A stretch of 24,218 nucleotides of DNA from Spirochaetota bacterium (lineage in GTDB: Bacteria; Spirochaetota; GWE2-31-10; MWDO01), in assembly GCA_017998755.1 (NCBI GenBank), contig JAGOCL010000003.1:1-24218 (forward strand), given 5' to 3'. Each line of letters opens with the position of its first letter. The first letter of the stretch is position 1. This document shows, piece by piece, positions 7,138 through 14,859 of the stretch. The position numbers and the translations under genes are program-made. The notes beneath the pieces are model-generated. The model worked only from the letters and a program-made list of their open reading frames with translations, searched no databases and was not told the DNA's origin.

Positions 7138-8235
7138 TTATTTTAACGAACTGGATTGCAGGTCGTAACTGCCTAGATTGTTTTTTTCCCATCTTATTAG
7201 TTTTACTTCGCATTTGCCCGATTCGCCCGGAGAAAAAACTTTACCGTAATTAGAAAAGTTTAACGAGGCGGCTCCGGCGTTTGTTAACCAGAGAATAACG
7301 TATTTAGCGGCTTTTATATTTAGCGAAGAACCGGATTTGAAATAATTTTCAACGGTTTCGTCGTCGTCAATTTGATATCTGAGAAACTGGTCGTTGGAGC
7401 AATTTAATGAAAAAGAAAGGTCTTCTATCAAATCTTTTGTAACGATTGTCTCAGGATTTTCGCCGTTAAGATTTTTACCGTCTAAACTCGATAAAGTCGT
7501 TTCGCTTTGATCGTATAATTTAAAAGTGATATTGGCTCCCGATTTGTCCCACTGATTTAGTATAATCTCTATATCGTTTCTTTCGTCTCCGTTCATATCT
7601 AATTTATGTTGGTAGTTGTGGACTAAAAAAAGTTCCATACCCGAGCCGTAGTTTAAAATCACAGTCGGCGATAACTCCTCTATGGATATTTTGTAATTAT
7701 TTGACTCGATCGTAAATTCGATAATATCGTCTTTTTTAAGCGAACTTAAAGCCTTTTCTTTTTCCGATAACTTATAAACGTTTGTTTTAATTTCTTTAAC
7801 GACGGATGTAACGGTTATATTTTTAATTTTCTCAATTTTTTCTTTTTTGTTAATTTCTGCCGACGCTATAATTTTTCTTACGCCAAAGAAACCGCCGACG
7901 GCTAAACCGGCCGCAGTCAAGATTATTAGCATAACGACTAATATCGGTCGGAAGTCATATTTTGGTTTAGGTATTAGTTGTTCCATAGGAGTCGGGGTTT
8001 CTGCGATTTTGATTCTTTCGTATTTTCTTATAACCTCTTCGCTATTTAATCCTAAATATTCGGAATACGTTCTTAAGAAGCCTTTCAAATAAGCGTCTCC
8101 GGGAAATACCGAAAATTCTTCTCTTTCTATCGCTTCGATAAATTTTTTCATAATGTGAGTTTCTTCGACTATATTCATAATCGATAAATTGGCTTTTATT
8201 CTAGCTTCTTTAAGAAATTCTCCTAGAGCTTCCAT
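7138..8235 (-). CDS. RodZ-like membrane protein (HTH_25 + transmembrane + periplasmic DUF4115)
   Basis: RodZ links the MreB cytoskeleton to the inner membrane in rod or helical cell shape. Residues 1-75 form the HTH_25 domain: GEFLKEARIKANLSIMNIVE, then FPGDAYLKGFLRTYSEYLGL, matching the family's PGxxYxxGFLRxYA signature. A proline-rich linker leads to one transmembrane helix at about 97-118, followed by a Lys/Glu-rich stretch. The C-terminal part (about 260-350) resembles DUF4115, with NAGAASLNFSNYGKVF near its end. The 365 residues are typical. It starts at ATG 8235 only 4 bases after the lolA-like stop, with GGGAG about 10 bases upstream, and its stop abuts the rimO start. In spirochaetes MreB's shape role is replaced in part by periplasmic flagella, so the exact task here is open. 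Confidence 0.85.
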   Translation of the reverse strand: MEALGEFLKEARIKANLSIMNIVEETHIMKKFIEAIEREEFSVFPGDAYLKGFLRTYSEYLGLNSEEVIRKYERIKIAETPTPMEQLIPKPKYDFRPILVVMLIILTAAGLAVGGFFGVRKIIASAEINKKEKIEKIKNITVTSVVKEIKTNVYKLSEKEKALSSLKKDDIIEFTIESNNYKISIEELSPTVILNYGSGMELFLVHNYQHKLDMNGDERNDIEIILNQWDKSGANITFKLYDQSETTLSSLDGKNLNGENPETIVTKDLIEDLSFSLNCSNDQFLRYQIDDDETVENYFKSGSSLNIKAAKYVILWLTNAGAASLNFSNYGKVFSPGESGKCEVKLIRWEKNNLGSYDLQSSSLK

Positions 8236-8239
8236 ACTT

Positions 8240-8950
8240 TCAACTATCTCCCTGATTTGATATAAAGTTATCTACAACGTTAGCCGACGTAGGCGGTTCA
8301 TAGTTAAATAATAAATCGCTAACTTTTGAGTTTATTTTTAAATTGTCTATTTCCAAAGTAATCCTTTTGTAAGCCGCCGTAATTCCTTCTATTTTTCTGA
8401 TTATACCGTTGTCTTGAATGGTGAGAAAAACTGTATTAAAACCGTTTTTCGAAGAGCGCCATCTTAATAATTTTAATTTATAAACTTTAGAACCGTCTTT
8501 GTAATCTAATTGATTTTTAGTTTCAAAATATTCAATGGAGTAAGAAGTTAGAAATTTATCAAAACCTATCGGATTAATTAATATCGGATTGACGACTGTT
8601 TCAACTTTTCCATCGGAGTTTTTGGTTTTTTCTTTTACTAAGATTTCTTGTTTTAACACAAGACTAAGATAATCAATATATACCCAAAGATAGTATCCGT
8701 TTGTACATATTACTTGTTTGTTTGGTTCCGTAAAATTTATTCTTAACTTTTGAGGATTTTTAAAATACACTTTACCTTTCTGTACATTTTCGTCTTGAGT
8801 CCAAGTAATGTCCGCTTCATAATCCGCAATATCTTTTTTGAAACTGTCGGAATATTTTTGAAGTAAATCTTTTGCGCTTAAAAGTTCTTCTTCTCCGTGT
8901 ATGGAAAAAATAAAAGCTATAAAACAGAAAATTAAAAATATTTTTTTCAT
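8240..8950 (-). CDS. LolA-like outer-membrane lipoprotein carrier
   Basis: LolA-family proteins ferry lipoproteins across the periplasm. The 236-residue product has a signal peptide (KKIFLIFCFIAFIFSIHG, likely cut before EEELL) and no lipobox cysteine, as expected for a soluble carrier. The body shows the LolA pattern: an amphipathic start (AKDLLQKYSDSFKKDIADYE), then KGKVYFKNPQKLRINFTEP, and a YYLWVYIDYL segment corresponding to the consensus in which the substrate-induced strand reads DGxxLWxYxP. It is the first gene of a unit with rodZ-like and rimO, driven from the promoter near 8990-9018. Many lipoproteins are encoded nearby, which suits the role. Assignment rests on motif pattern, and a related LolA-like periplasmic protein with another cargo is possible. 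Confidence 0.8.
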   Translation of the reverse strand: MKKIFLIFCFIAFIFSIHGEEELLSAKDLLQKYSDSFKKDIADYEADITWTQDENVQKGKVYFKNPQKLRINFTEPNKQVICTNGYYLWVYIDYLSLVLKQEILVKEKTKNSDGKVETVVNPILINPIGFDKFLTSYSIEYFETKNQLDYKDGSKVYKLKLLRWRSSKNGFNTVFLTIQDNGIIRKIEGITAAYKRITLEIDNLKINSKVSDLLFNYEPPTSANVVDNFISNQGDS

Positions 8951-8979
8951 TAAAATAACGATCTCCTTAGAATCGCCGC

Positions 8980-9012
8980 AATAGCGTTATTTTTAAATTT
9001 AACAACGCTATT
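8980..9012. repeat. Perfect 9-bp inverted repeat flanking the lolA-operon promoter core
   Basis: AATAGCGTT (8980-8988) and AACGCTATT (9004-9012) are exact complements around 15 bases. One arm abuts the -35 box (9013-9018) and the other covers the transcription start region. There is no U-run, so it is not a terminator. This arrangement is that of a repressor operator. Confidence 0.7.
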
Positions 9013-9018
9013 TGTCAA
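8990..9018 (-). promoter_or_regulatory. Promoter for the lolA-rodZ-rimO operon
   Basis: A consensus TTGACA (9018-9013) is followed 17 bases later by a weak TAAAAA (8995-8990). GGAG lies before the ATG at 8950. A strong -35 with a weak -10 is common where a regulator modulates access; the inverted repeat at 8980-9012 overlaps it. Confidence 0.55.
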
Positions 9019-9029
9019 GTCTTTTTTAC

Positions 9030-10547
9030 TTAATTTACCTTTAGGTAATGTCTTTCGAGAAATAAAAGTCTGTTTTTACTGATTTGATAATATTTAGACT
9101 CAGGGAATTTATCGACTAAAGTCTTATATAATCTGTAAGATTCTTTATAATCGGGATTAATGTTATTTTTTTCAAGAGAATTCGCCAGATAAAACAACGC
9201 CTTATCCTCTACATTAGTTTCCGGAAATAGGTTTAAGATTTTTCTATATTCTGCGATAGCCGAACCGTAACTTTGGATAAGATAGTACAAATCGGCCAAA
9301 ATTATAGCGGTATCTTTATCGTCGGAAAATTCGTCTTTTTTATGTTTATTAAAAACGTCGACGGCTTCCTTGTATTTTTTTGATTCTTTATAAGTATTTA
9401 TCAATTCAAAAAAAGATTTTTTATAAAACGCGTTGTCATTAATGCCGAGGTTGAGAGCATAGTTTTCAACGGCTTTGTCCTTATCTCCTAAGATGTAATT
9501 AATTCTACCAAGATTATAATATATTTCTCCATCAAAGGAGCCGTTTTTTAAGATTTTTTCGTAAATATCTTTAGATTCGCGATATTTTTTCGAATCAAAA
9601 AGATCTCGGGCTATTTTCAAATTATTCTCATCGGTTAAATTTTTATCCGTAGAACTATTTGTTTTGGTTTTGTTATCAATTTCTTTAGAATTTGTATTAT
9701 TTAAGACGGATTCTTTTGGTTTTATTACGATACTGTAACTTTGTCTTTCAATATAGTTTTCTTTTGCGTCAAACCTTGTAAATAACGCGTTTACTTTACC
9801 TATCGATAAAATATTAAAATTGAAAGCGGTATTTTTTTCAGTATTAGTTCTTTCTATTAATTTTATATAATCCGGCTCGATTTTTTTTAAAATCCAATTA
9901 TCTCCTTTTAAAGAAATTGAAAGTTCGCCGTTTTCTTCCCCGGCTATCTCTATTATTTTATTTTCGATTATTTTAACGTCTTTGATTTTTTCATTGTTGG
10001 AAAGATCGTAATTTTTGTCTTCAATTTCGTTAGCGTAGGTTAAAATATTTTCATTGTTATCAAACTCGCTTAAACTATTGGAAAAATTAAGATTATTTTC
10101 TGTAGAGAGCGGTATTTTTTCTTCAGGTAATTCTTCAATTAAGGCGTTTGAAATAATTTTGTTTTCTATTAAATTTATATTAATATTATTTTTATCTTTT
10201 ATTTCAGTATCAAGGCTATCTGAAGAAATATCTATTTCATTTATCGCGTCGATTAGTGTTTCATTTTTACTATTTTTTTTTGATTTTATATCAACTATAT
10301 AATCGTCTATTTTATAAATATTGTCGGTTTTTTTATGATAACTTACCGGAGAAGTCTTAGGAGCGGGAAGGTAGTAGTCTTCGTCGTCGATGCTGATAAC
10401 AGTTTTTTTAGTTATTTTTTTTAAATCGGAGACGATATATGTATCAACGTTTGGCCGAACAGACTCTTTTACGGCGAGTCCGGTAGTACCGCACGCTACA
10501 ATCGACAGACAGGTAAGTAAAGCGCCGAATAATTTTAACAAATTCAT
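9030..10547 (-). CDS. TPR-repeat lipoprotein with long low-complexity middle
   Basis: Residues 1-18 are a lipoprotein signal with lipobox IVACG (Cys19). Residues 20-195 are a low-complexity stretch rich in Asn, Asp, Glu, Ile and Lys, probably a flexible linker or a spacer across the periplasm. A small beta domain follows (about 200-275), then a linker. From about residue 305 to the end come tetratricopeptide-like helix pairs (ARDLFDSKKYRESKDIYEKI, GEIYYNLGRINYILGDKDKA, SAIAEYRKILNLFPE, YKTLVDKFPESKYYQ). The last units resemble the YbgF/BamD style of outer-membrane assembly adaptors. It overlaps the upstream membrane-protein gene by 4 bases and has an exceptionally strong GGGGGGAG ribosome site, so it is cotranscribed with smc. 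Its partners are unknown. Confidence 0.82.
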   Translation of the reverse strand: MNLLKLFGALLTCLSIVACGTTGLAVKESVRPNVDTYIVSDLKKITKKTVISIDDEDYYLPAPKTSPVSYHKKTDNIYKIDDYIVDIKSKKNSKNETLIDAINEIDISSDSLDTEIKDKNNININLIENKIISNALIEELPEEKIPLSTENNLNFSNSLSEFDNNENILTYANEIEDKNYDLSNNEKIKDVKIIENKIIEIAGEENGELSISLKGDNWILKKIEPDYIKLIERTNTEKNTAFNFNILSIGKVNALFTRFDAKENYIERQSYSIVIKPKESVLNNTNSKEIDNKTKTNSSTDKNLTDENNLKIARDLFDSKKYRESKDIYEKILKNGSFDGEIYYNLGRINYILGDKDKAVENYALNLGINDNAFYKKSFFELINTYKESKKYKEAVDVFNKHKKDEFSDDKDTAIILADLYYLIQSYGSAIAEYRKILNLFPETNVEDKALFYLANSLEKNNINPDYKESYRLYKTLVDKFPESKYYQISKNRLLFLERHYLKVN

Positions 10548-10978
10548 TTCTCCCCCCTCTTTTCAAAATTAAACTTCAGATCCTCCTCTATGGAATCTTT
10601 TAAAATATCTTCGTAATCTTCTATAATTATATCTATTTCCGGTAATTTGAATTCCTTTATTGACATTAAATCAATATAATCAAGCGACAGGTCGAATACC
10701 TTATTTTGGGGGAACAAAAGTTCGTTATTCGTTAAGAAATCCACTTCAGATTCTATACCATAATCTTCCCGTATCGATTCGATAACCGTCGTATCGACTT
10801 TTTTACCGACGCCGGATATCATGAAAGATAATATCAGCGTTATTACAATAACAATTCCGCCGACAACTAGGATAATTTTAATAACTTCGGCGAAGTTGTT
10901 ATTAATTAAATCGAGAATAAGTTTCTTTGTTTTTTTGAGAAAATCAAACGATTTTCTCGACAAATCTTGCAGAAACAA
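10544..10978 (-). CDS. Small single-pass membrane protein overlapping the smc 3' end
   Basis: No family recognised. The 144-residue product has a positively charged amphipathic start (about 1-30), one transmembrane helix at about 34-53 (KIILVVGGIVIVITLILSFM) and an acidic tail of 90 residues rich in Asp, Glu and Ile, likely on the far side of the membrane. Translation starts at TTG 10978, 35 bases inside the end of smc, with GGGG about 10 bases upstream; its end overlaps the TPR lipoprotein start by 4 bases. This tight nesting shows coupled translation of three genes and suggests a joint role in the envelope or chromosome tethering, but nothing in the sequence shows which. Confidence 0.7.
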   Translation of the reverse strand: MFLQDLSRKSFDFLKKTKKLILDLINNNFAEVIKIILVVGGIVIVITLILSFMISGVGKKVDTTVIESIREDYGIESEVDFLTNNELLFPQNKVFDLSLDYIDLMSIKEFKLPEIDIIIEDYEDILKDSIEEDLKFNFEKRGEK

Positions 10979-13742
10979 TTTTTGATATCCCCTTTTGCTC
11001 CTGAGTTACTCCGTACATAATATCCGAAGCTGTTATTGTTTTTTTATTATGAGTTATTATAACAAACTGACTGGTTTCTTTAAATTCTTTTAGTAAATTT
11101 ATAAATCGCGTAACGTTTTCCTCGTCGAGAGCCGCGTCTATTTCGTCTAAAATACAAAACGGAGAGGGCTTAACTAAAAAAGTGGCAAACATAAGCGATA
11201 TTGCCGTCATCGTTCTTTGCCCGCCGGAAAGTAGAGTAATATTTTGGATTTTTTGTCCCGGCGGATGAGCGATAATATCAATACCAGTTTCTAAAAGATT
11301 TTTTTGATCGGTTAAAGTTATCTCAGCGTTGCCGCCGTCGAATAATTTTCTAAATATTTTATGAAAATTAATCTTAATTTGATTGAATGTTTTTAAGAAC
11401 ATCTCTTCAGAAATTTTATTAATTTCTGAGATCATCTGAATAGTGTCTTTTTTGGATTTTTCCAAATCAACCAACTGCTCGTTTAACAATTTATATCTGT
11501 CTTCCAACGCTTTACACTCTTCAATAGCCATAAGGTTGACGTTTCCAAGATTCTGCCTCTCGTTTCTTACGTCTGAGAGCTCCTTTCTTACGTCTTCGTA
11601 GGATCTGTTTGTTACATATCCCCCTTTAGACTCGTATTCGGATAAGTTTATCGATAGATTTTCGTAAAAACTGTCGTAAATATTATTGATGGTAGTATCG
11701 GCTTCTGCAATTTTCAAATTCAATCTTTCGACTTGACCTTTTTTATTTTCCCATCGTTGATTAACTTCTTTTATGTATTTTTGTTCTTCGGACATTTTAG
11801 AGTTTTCTTTTTGTATTCCAAGATCGATTTCTCTGATTCTTTTTTCTAAATCCTCTTTGTTATCTTTCATTGAGTTTAACTTTGTTTCAATATCGGCAAG
11901 TTCTTCTCTGATATCGTCGATCTTCGACTCAAGGAACTCGACTTTCCGAGCCGCTTCGTCTTTACCGTTTTCTATACTATCTTTAAGATAAAGAATTCTC
12001 GACAATTCTTTATCCATCGAGTTGGTTTTTTCTCTAATTGTAGAAATGTTTATTCGGATATTGTGTAAAACGTCTTTATATTCCTCTTTCTTTACGTTGT
12101 TTTCTCTGTTTTCCGTTTGCAAACTTTCGATTTGTTCGTTTGATTCTTTAATGTTCTGAATAGTTTTATTAATGTCGATCTCTATTCTTTTTTTTGTCTG
12201 AATTATTCCTTCCGGGTTGAAAAGATCGTCCATAAAAACTTCGGTAGATTTGATATAAGCGTTTAAGTCTCTGTCGACTTCGTTTAAATTTGTTTCTACC
12301 GATACAATCTTTTCTTTCAATTCTTTAAGAATATTTATTATTTCAGATGAATTGTTCGATATAAAACCAGAATTAATAATATCGTCGATAAAAGCTCTTC
12401 TTTTTGGCAATTCTTCGTTTATATTTTTAATTTTTATTTTGAGGTTATCTTTTATTTTGATAATTTCGGAAGAATCTACGTCGATCAAATTCAAAATCTG
12501 GTCTATTCTCTCAATCATTTTATCCGTTACGTCTTTGTGTTCTACCCGCTTGTCTTCTACGTAACGATTTAGTGATTCGACCTCTTTTTTGAGATTTAAA
12601 ATTGTTTCTTCGTTATTTTTTATATTCTTTTCTATATCGGTAACGCTAGCTCCGTAAAATCCTTCGTCTTTTACAAGATTTAGAAGTTTTTCTTCCATTT
12701 CAATTCTGGCGTCTTCGATTTCTTTTACTTCGTCGGATAATTCGGCTATTTTTTTGTCGGCCATATCGATCTTTTCTTTTTCAGATTTAAGACCGGATAT
12801 ATGCGTTATTAACTGCTCTTTTAGCAACGAATTTCTCGACGCTAAAATTCTGATTTCGCTTTCTATCTGAAAGATTTCTCTCTGTTTATCAATTTTTTGA
12901 TTTTCCATTTCGTTTAAGAAAACCATTCTGTCCTCAAGGCCGTCTTCCAGAGAATCAATCTGTTTTTTTACCTGCTCCAGATCTTTAGTCGCTTTTTCAA
13001 GTTCGTCCGTTAATTCGCTTTTATTTTGCTTATATTTTACAATCCTGTTCAAATTAAGCTCAATCTCAAGCTCTTTTTCTCTATCGTATAGTTTTTTGTA
13101 TTTATCGGCTTTTTTTGCTTGATCCGAAGTGTGTTCGAATTGAGTTTTTACCTCTTTCACGATATCTTTTATTCTGATTATATTTTCTTCCGCTTGATAT
13201 AATTTTGAGTCGGCGTCCTCTCTTTTCACTCTATACTTCGTAATACCCGCCGCTTCTTCTATGATATATCTTCTGTCTTCCGGTTTGTTGGATAGAATCA
13301 TATCGATTTTGCCCTGTTCCATAACGGAATATGCCGACTTGCCGACGCCGGTATCAAAGAACAGCTCCTGAAGATCTTTTAATCTGACTTTTTGTTTGTT
13401 GATATAATATTCGCTCTCGCCGCTGGCGAATATTACTCTCGATATTTCTACTTCGTTGAATTCTATCGGAAGAATATTATTTTCGTTTACTACGATAAGC
13501 TTTACTTCGGCTCTTCCAAGTCCGCGGCGTTCTTCAGTCCCTTTGAAAATAACGTCCGTCATACTGTTCGCTCTGAGCATTTTTGTTTTTTGTTCGCCTA
13601 CTACCCATTTGATAGCGTCCACAATATTTGACTTACCGCAACCGTTAGGTCCGACTATAGCCGAAATCCCTTTATCAAAAGCTATTTCAGCTTGATCGCA
13701 AAATGATTTGAATCCGCTAATTGTGAGTTTTTTTATAAACAT
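10944..13742 (-). CDS. smc: Chromosome segregation ATPase SMC, short form without a recognisable hinge
   Basis: SMC proteins form two-armed ATPase clamps that load and organise the chromosome. The N-terminal head has Walker A GPNGCGKSN (31-39) and the FFDTGVGKSAYSVMEQGKID Q-loop region (128-147). Long heptad-rich coiled coils fill about 175-820. The C-terminal head has the ABC signature LSGGQR (838-843), Walker B FCILDEIDAALD (Asp866-Glu867) and the H-loop ITHNKKT, and ends with a segment like GVTxExGxSKIVS. These heads are canonical. The length, 932, is well below the 1150-1200 of most bacterial SMCs, and the centre (about 400-520) shows short charged helices instead of a glycine-bearing hinge domain of about 150 residues. 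Start ATG 13742 is preceded by GGCGGGAT and a consensus promoter. It leads an operon with the two overlapping genes downstream. Confidence 0.92.
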   Translation of the reverse strand: MFIKKLTISGFKSFCDQAEIAFDKGISAIVGPNGCGKSNIVDAIKWVVGEQKTKMLRANSMTDVIFKGTEERRGLGRAEVKLIVVNENNILPIEFNEVEISRVIFASGESEYYINKQKVRLKDLQELFFDTGVGKSAYSVMEQGKIDMILSNKPEDRRYIIEEAAGITKYRVKREDADSKLYQAEENIIRIKDIVKEVKTQFEHTSDQAKKADKYKKLYDREKELEIELNLNRIVKYKQNKSELTDELEKATKDLEQVKKQIDSLEDGLEDRMVFLNEMENQKIDKQREIFQIESEIRILASRNSLLKEQLITHISGLKSEKEKIDMADKKIAELSDEVKEIEDARIEMEEKLLNLVKDEGFYGASVTDIEKNIKNNEETILNLKKEVESLNRYVEDKRVEHKDVTDKMIERIDQILNLIDVDSSEIIKIKDNLKIKIKNINEELPKRRAFIDDIINSGFISNNSSEIINILKELKEKIVSVETNLNEVDRDLNAYIKSTEVFMDDLFNPEGIIQTKKRIEIDINKTIQNIKESNEQIESLQTENRENNVKKEEYKDVLHNIRINISTIREKTNSMDKELSRILYLKDSIENGKDEAARKVEFLESKIDDIREELADIETKLNSMKDNKEDLEKRIREIDLGIQKENSKMSEEQKYIKEVNQRWENKKGQVERLNLKIAEADTTINNIYDSFYENLSINLSEYESKGGYVTNRSYEDVRKELSDVRNERQNLGNVNLMAIEECKALEDRYKLLNEQLVDLEKSKKDTIQMISEINKISEEMFLKTFNQIKINFHKIFRKLFDGGNAEITLTDQKNLLETGIDIIAHPPGQKIQNITLLSGGQRTMTAISLMFATFLVKPSPFCILDEIDAALDEENVTRFINLLKEFKETSQFVIITHNKKTITASDIMYGVTQEQKGISKIVSARFVEKIV

Positions 13743-13774
13743 ATCGTAAGAATCCCGCCCCAGTAGATTAATTC

Positions 13775-13803
13775 ATTATAAAAAAGTATAACAGAATTGT
13801 CAA
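13775..13803 (-). promoter_or_regulatory. Consensus promoter for the smc operon
   Basis: TTGACA (13803-13798), a 17-base spacer and TATAAT (13780-13775) match the sigma-70 consensus exactly, 32 bases before the smc ATG. The 137-base gap between smc and the GatB-tail gene holds this and no other clear element. Confidence 0.8.
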
Positions 13804-13879
13804 TATTTTATCTGAATAATATCTTAAACGAATAGTTTTACGAGCGCTATCAAAGTTTAGGGCGTTTGTTCGTCGCTTG

Positions 13880-14071
13880 CTAGTATTTCAATTTTTCTTT
13901 TAAAATTTCTTCAATCAAAACGGGATTTGCTTTTCCTTTTGTAAGCCGGATCATTTCTCCGAGAAAGAATCCGAATAAATCGGTTTTGCCGTTTTTATAT
14001 TCTAAGAGCTTATCGGCGTAACGCTCAAATGTTTTATTAATTAGCGTTTCGAGAGATTTTTTATCGGTCAT
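13880..14071 (-). CDS. Free-standing GatB-tail (GatB/YqeY C-terminal domain) small protein
   Basis: The 63-residue product matches only the tail of GatB, the B subunit of the tRNA-dependent amidotransferase that converts Glu-tRNA(Gln) or Asp-tRNA(Asn). The helical tail binds tRNA. The hallmark is visible: EYKNGKTDLFGFFLGEMIRL then TKGKANPVLIEEILKEKL (residues 24-61), against the GatB consensus YKxGKxxALGFLVGQVMKxTKGKANPxxVxELLxxKL. Nothing upstream in frame encodes the GatB body; instead there is a clean AGGGG site 4 bases before ATG 14071, just 41 bases after the cyclo-ligase gene. It therefore looks like a genuine small gene, perhaps a tRNA-binding or YqeY-like factor, though a stranded 3' fragment of gatB is possible. 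It is cotranscribed with the upstream folate gene. Confidence 0.75.
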   Translation of the reverse strand: MTDKKSLETLINKTFERYADKLLEYKNGKTDLFGFFLGEMIRLTKGKANPVLIEEILKEKLKY

Positions 14072-14112
14072 ATTTCCCCTATAATTTTATAAGATAATTT
14101 GCTTTTATATCA

Positions 14113-14670
14113 TTAATCCGTAATAACATATCCGACCGGCTCGTCGTTTTCGTCCGGTATAAAATTGTTCGATATAAACTCTTTAAATATAATCCCAATT
14201 GAACGCCCAGCGTAACCGCTTAAAAATTTGTCGTAAAAGCCGCCGCCGTAACCTATTCTAAAACCGTCGACGTTATATACGAGCGCCGGAACTATCGTTA
14301 AATCAATATTCTCTTTTGGGACAATCTTATCGTCGACCGGTTCTCTAATTCCGTATTTATTTAAAATATATTCGGTTTTTTCATCTATCGAACAAGCTGT
14401 CATTATTTCATCAATAATTTTAGGTACGGCGACTGTTTTGTAATTTTGTAGACAATACGAAACAATATCGTCGGTAACGACTTCGCTACCAAACGATAAA
14501 AAACAGAAAACCGTTTGAGACGACTTGAAATCGTTGTTATTGATAATATTTTCAAAAATTATTTTTGATTTACGGATTATTTCGTTTTTATCCATATTAT
14601 TTCTGATATTTAAGAATTCCGTTCTAAGCCGGATTTTATTAGTCTTACTTTTATTTGTTTTATAATCCAT
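14113..14670 (-). CDS. 5-formyltetrahydrofolate cyclo-ligase
   Basis: This enzyme uses ATP to convert 5-formyl-THF to 5,10-methenyl-THF, returning stored folate to one-carbon metabolism. The family's C-terminal signature is clear: VYNVDGFRIGYGGGFYDKFL near residues 145-165, and the basic start KIRLRTEFLNIRNNM fits the family's RxxxRxxR N-terminus. The length of about 185 residues is typical. I place the start at ATG 14670 because a GAG-containing site lies 6-8 bases before it. An upstream TTG at 14682 would add four residues but lies in the ribosome-site region. The gene precedes the GatB-tail gene in the same direction. It is divergent from the ABC importer. Confidence 0.88.
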   Translation of the reverse strand: MDYKTNKSKTNKIRLRTEFLNIRNNMDKNEIIRKSKIIFENIINNNDFKSSQTVFCFLSFGSEVVTDDIVSYCLQNYKTVAVPKIIDEIMTACSIDEKTEYILNKYGIREPVDDKIVPKENIDLTIVPALVYNVDGFRIGYGGGFYDKFLSGYAGRSIGIIFKEFISNNFIPDENDEPVGYVITD

Positions 14671-14691
14671 AATATTTCTCAAAATTAAAAA

Positions 14692-14697
14692 ATTATA
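14692..14697 (-). promoter_or_regulatory. Candidate -10 box for the cyclo-ligase gene
   Basis: A TATAAT on the minus strand lies 22 bases before ATG 14670. The -35 at 17 bases is poor (ATAATA). It shares the gap 14671-14859 with the ABC importer promoter on the other strand. Confidence 0.35.
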
Positions 14698-14789
14698 TTT
14701 ATTCTAGTAAGCTATATTATCCCCAAAAATGAAAAATAACAACAAAAAATGAGAAAATTTTCATAATTTGCAATTTATCTTAATTATCT

Positions 14790-14818
14790 TTGACTTTTTG
14801 AGTTAATATTAATATAAT
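14790..14818 (+). promoter_or_regulatory. Near-consensus promoter for the amino-acid importer operon
   Basis: TTGACT (14790-14795), a 17-base spacer and TATAAT (14813-14818). The predicted start near 14825 leaves a leader of about 35 bases with AGGAG at 14848-14852. No riboswitch or attenuator fits in so short a leader, so any control is probably by a DNA-binding regulator. Confidence 0.75.
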
Positions 14819-14847
14819 TTTTCTTATGTTTTATTTTTAAGAATATG

Positions 14848-14852
14848 AGGAG
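14848..14852 (+). promoter_or_regulatory. Ribosome binding site that decides the binding-protein start
   Basis: AGGAG is 7 bases before ATG 14860. The in-frame ATG at 14845 overlaps it and would put the site inside the gene, so 14860 is preferred. Confidence 0.8.
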
Positions 14853-14859
14853 ACGTATT

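Noticed and set aside
13392..13695. Plus-strand frames antisense to smc
   Set aside because: They mirror the smc N-terminal coding region, have no ribosome site and no recognisable protein pattern.
14845..14859. ATG 14845 as start of the binding protein
   Set aside because: The AGGAG site would lie inside the coding sequence; ATG 14860 has proper spacing.
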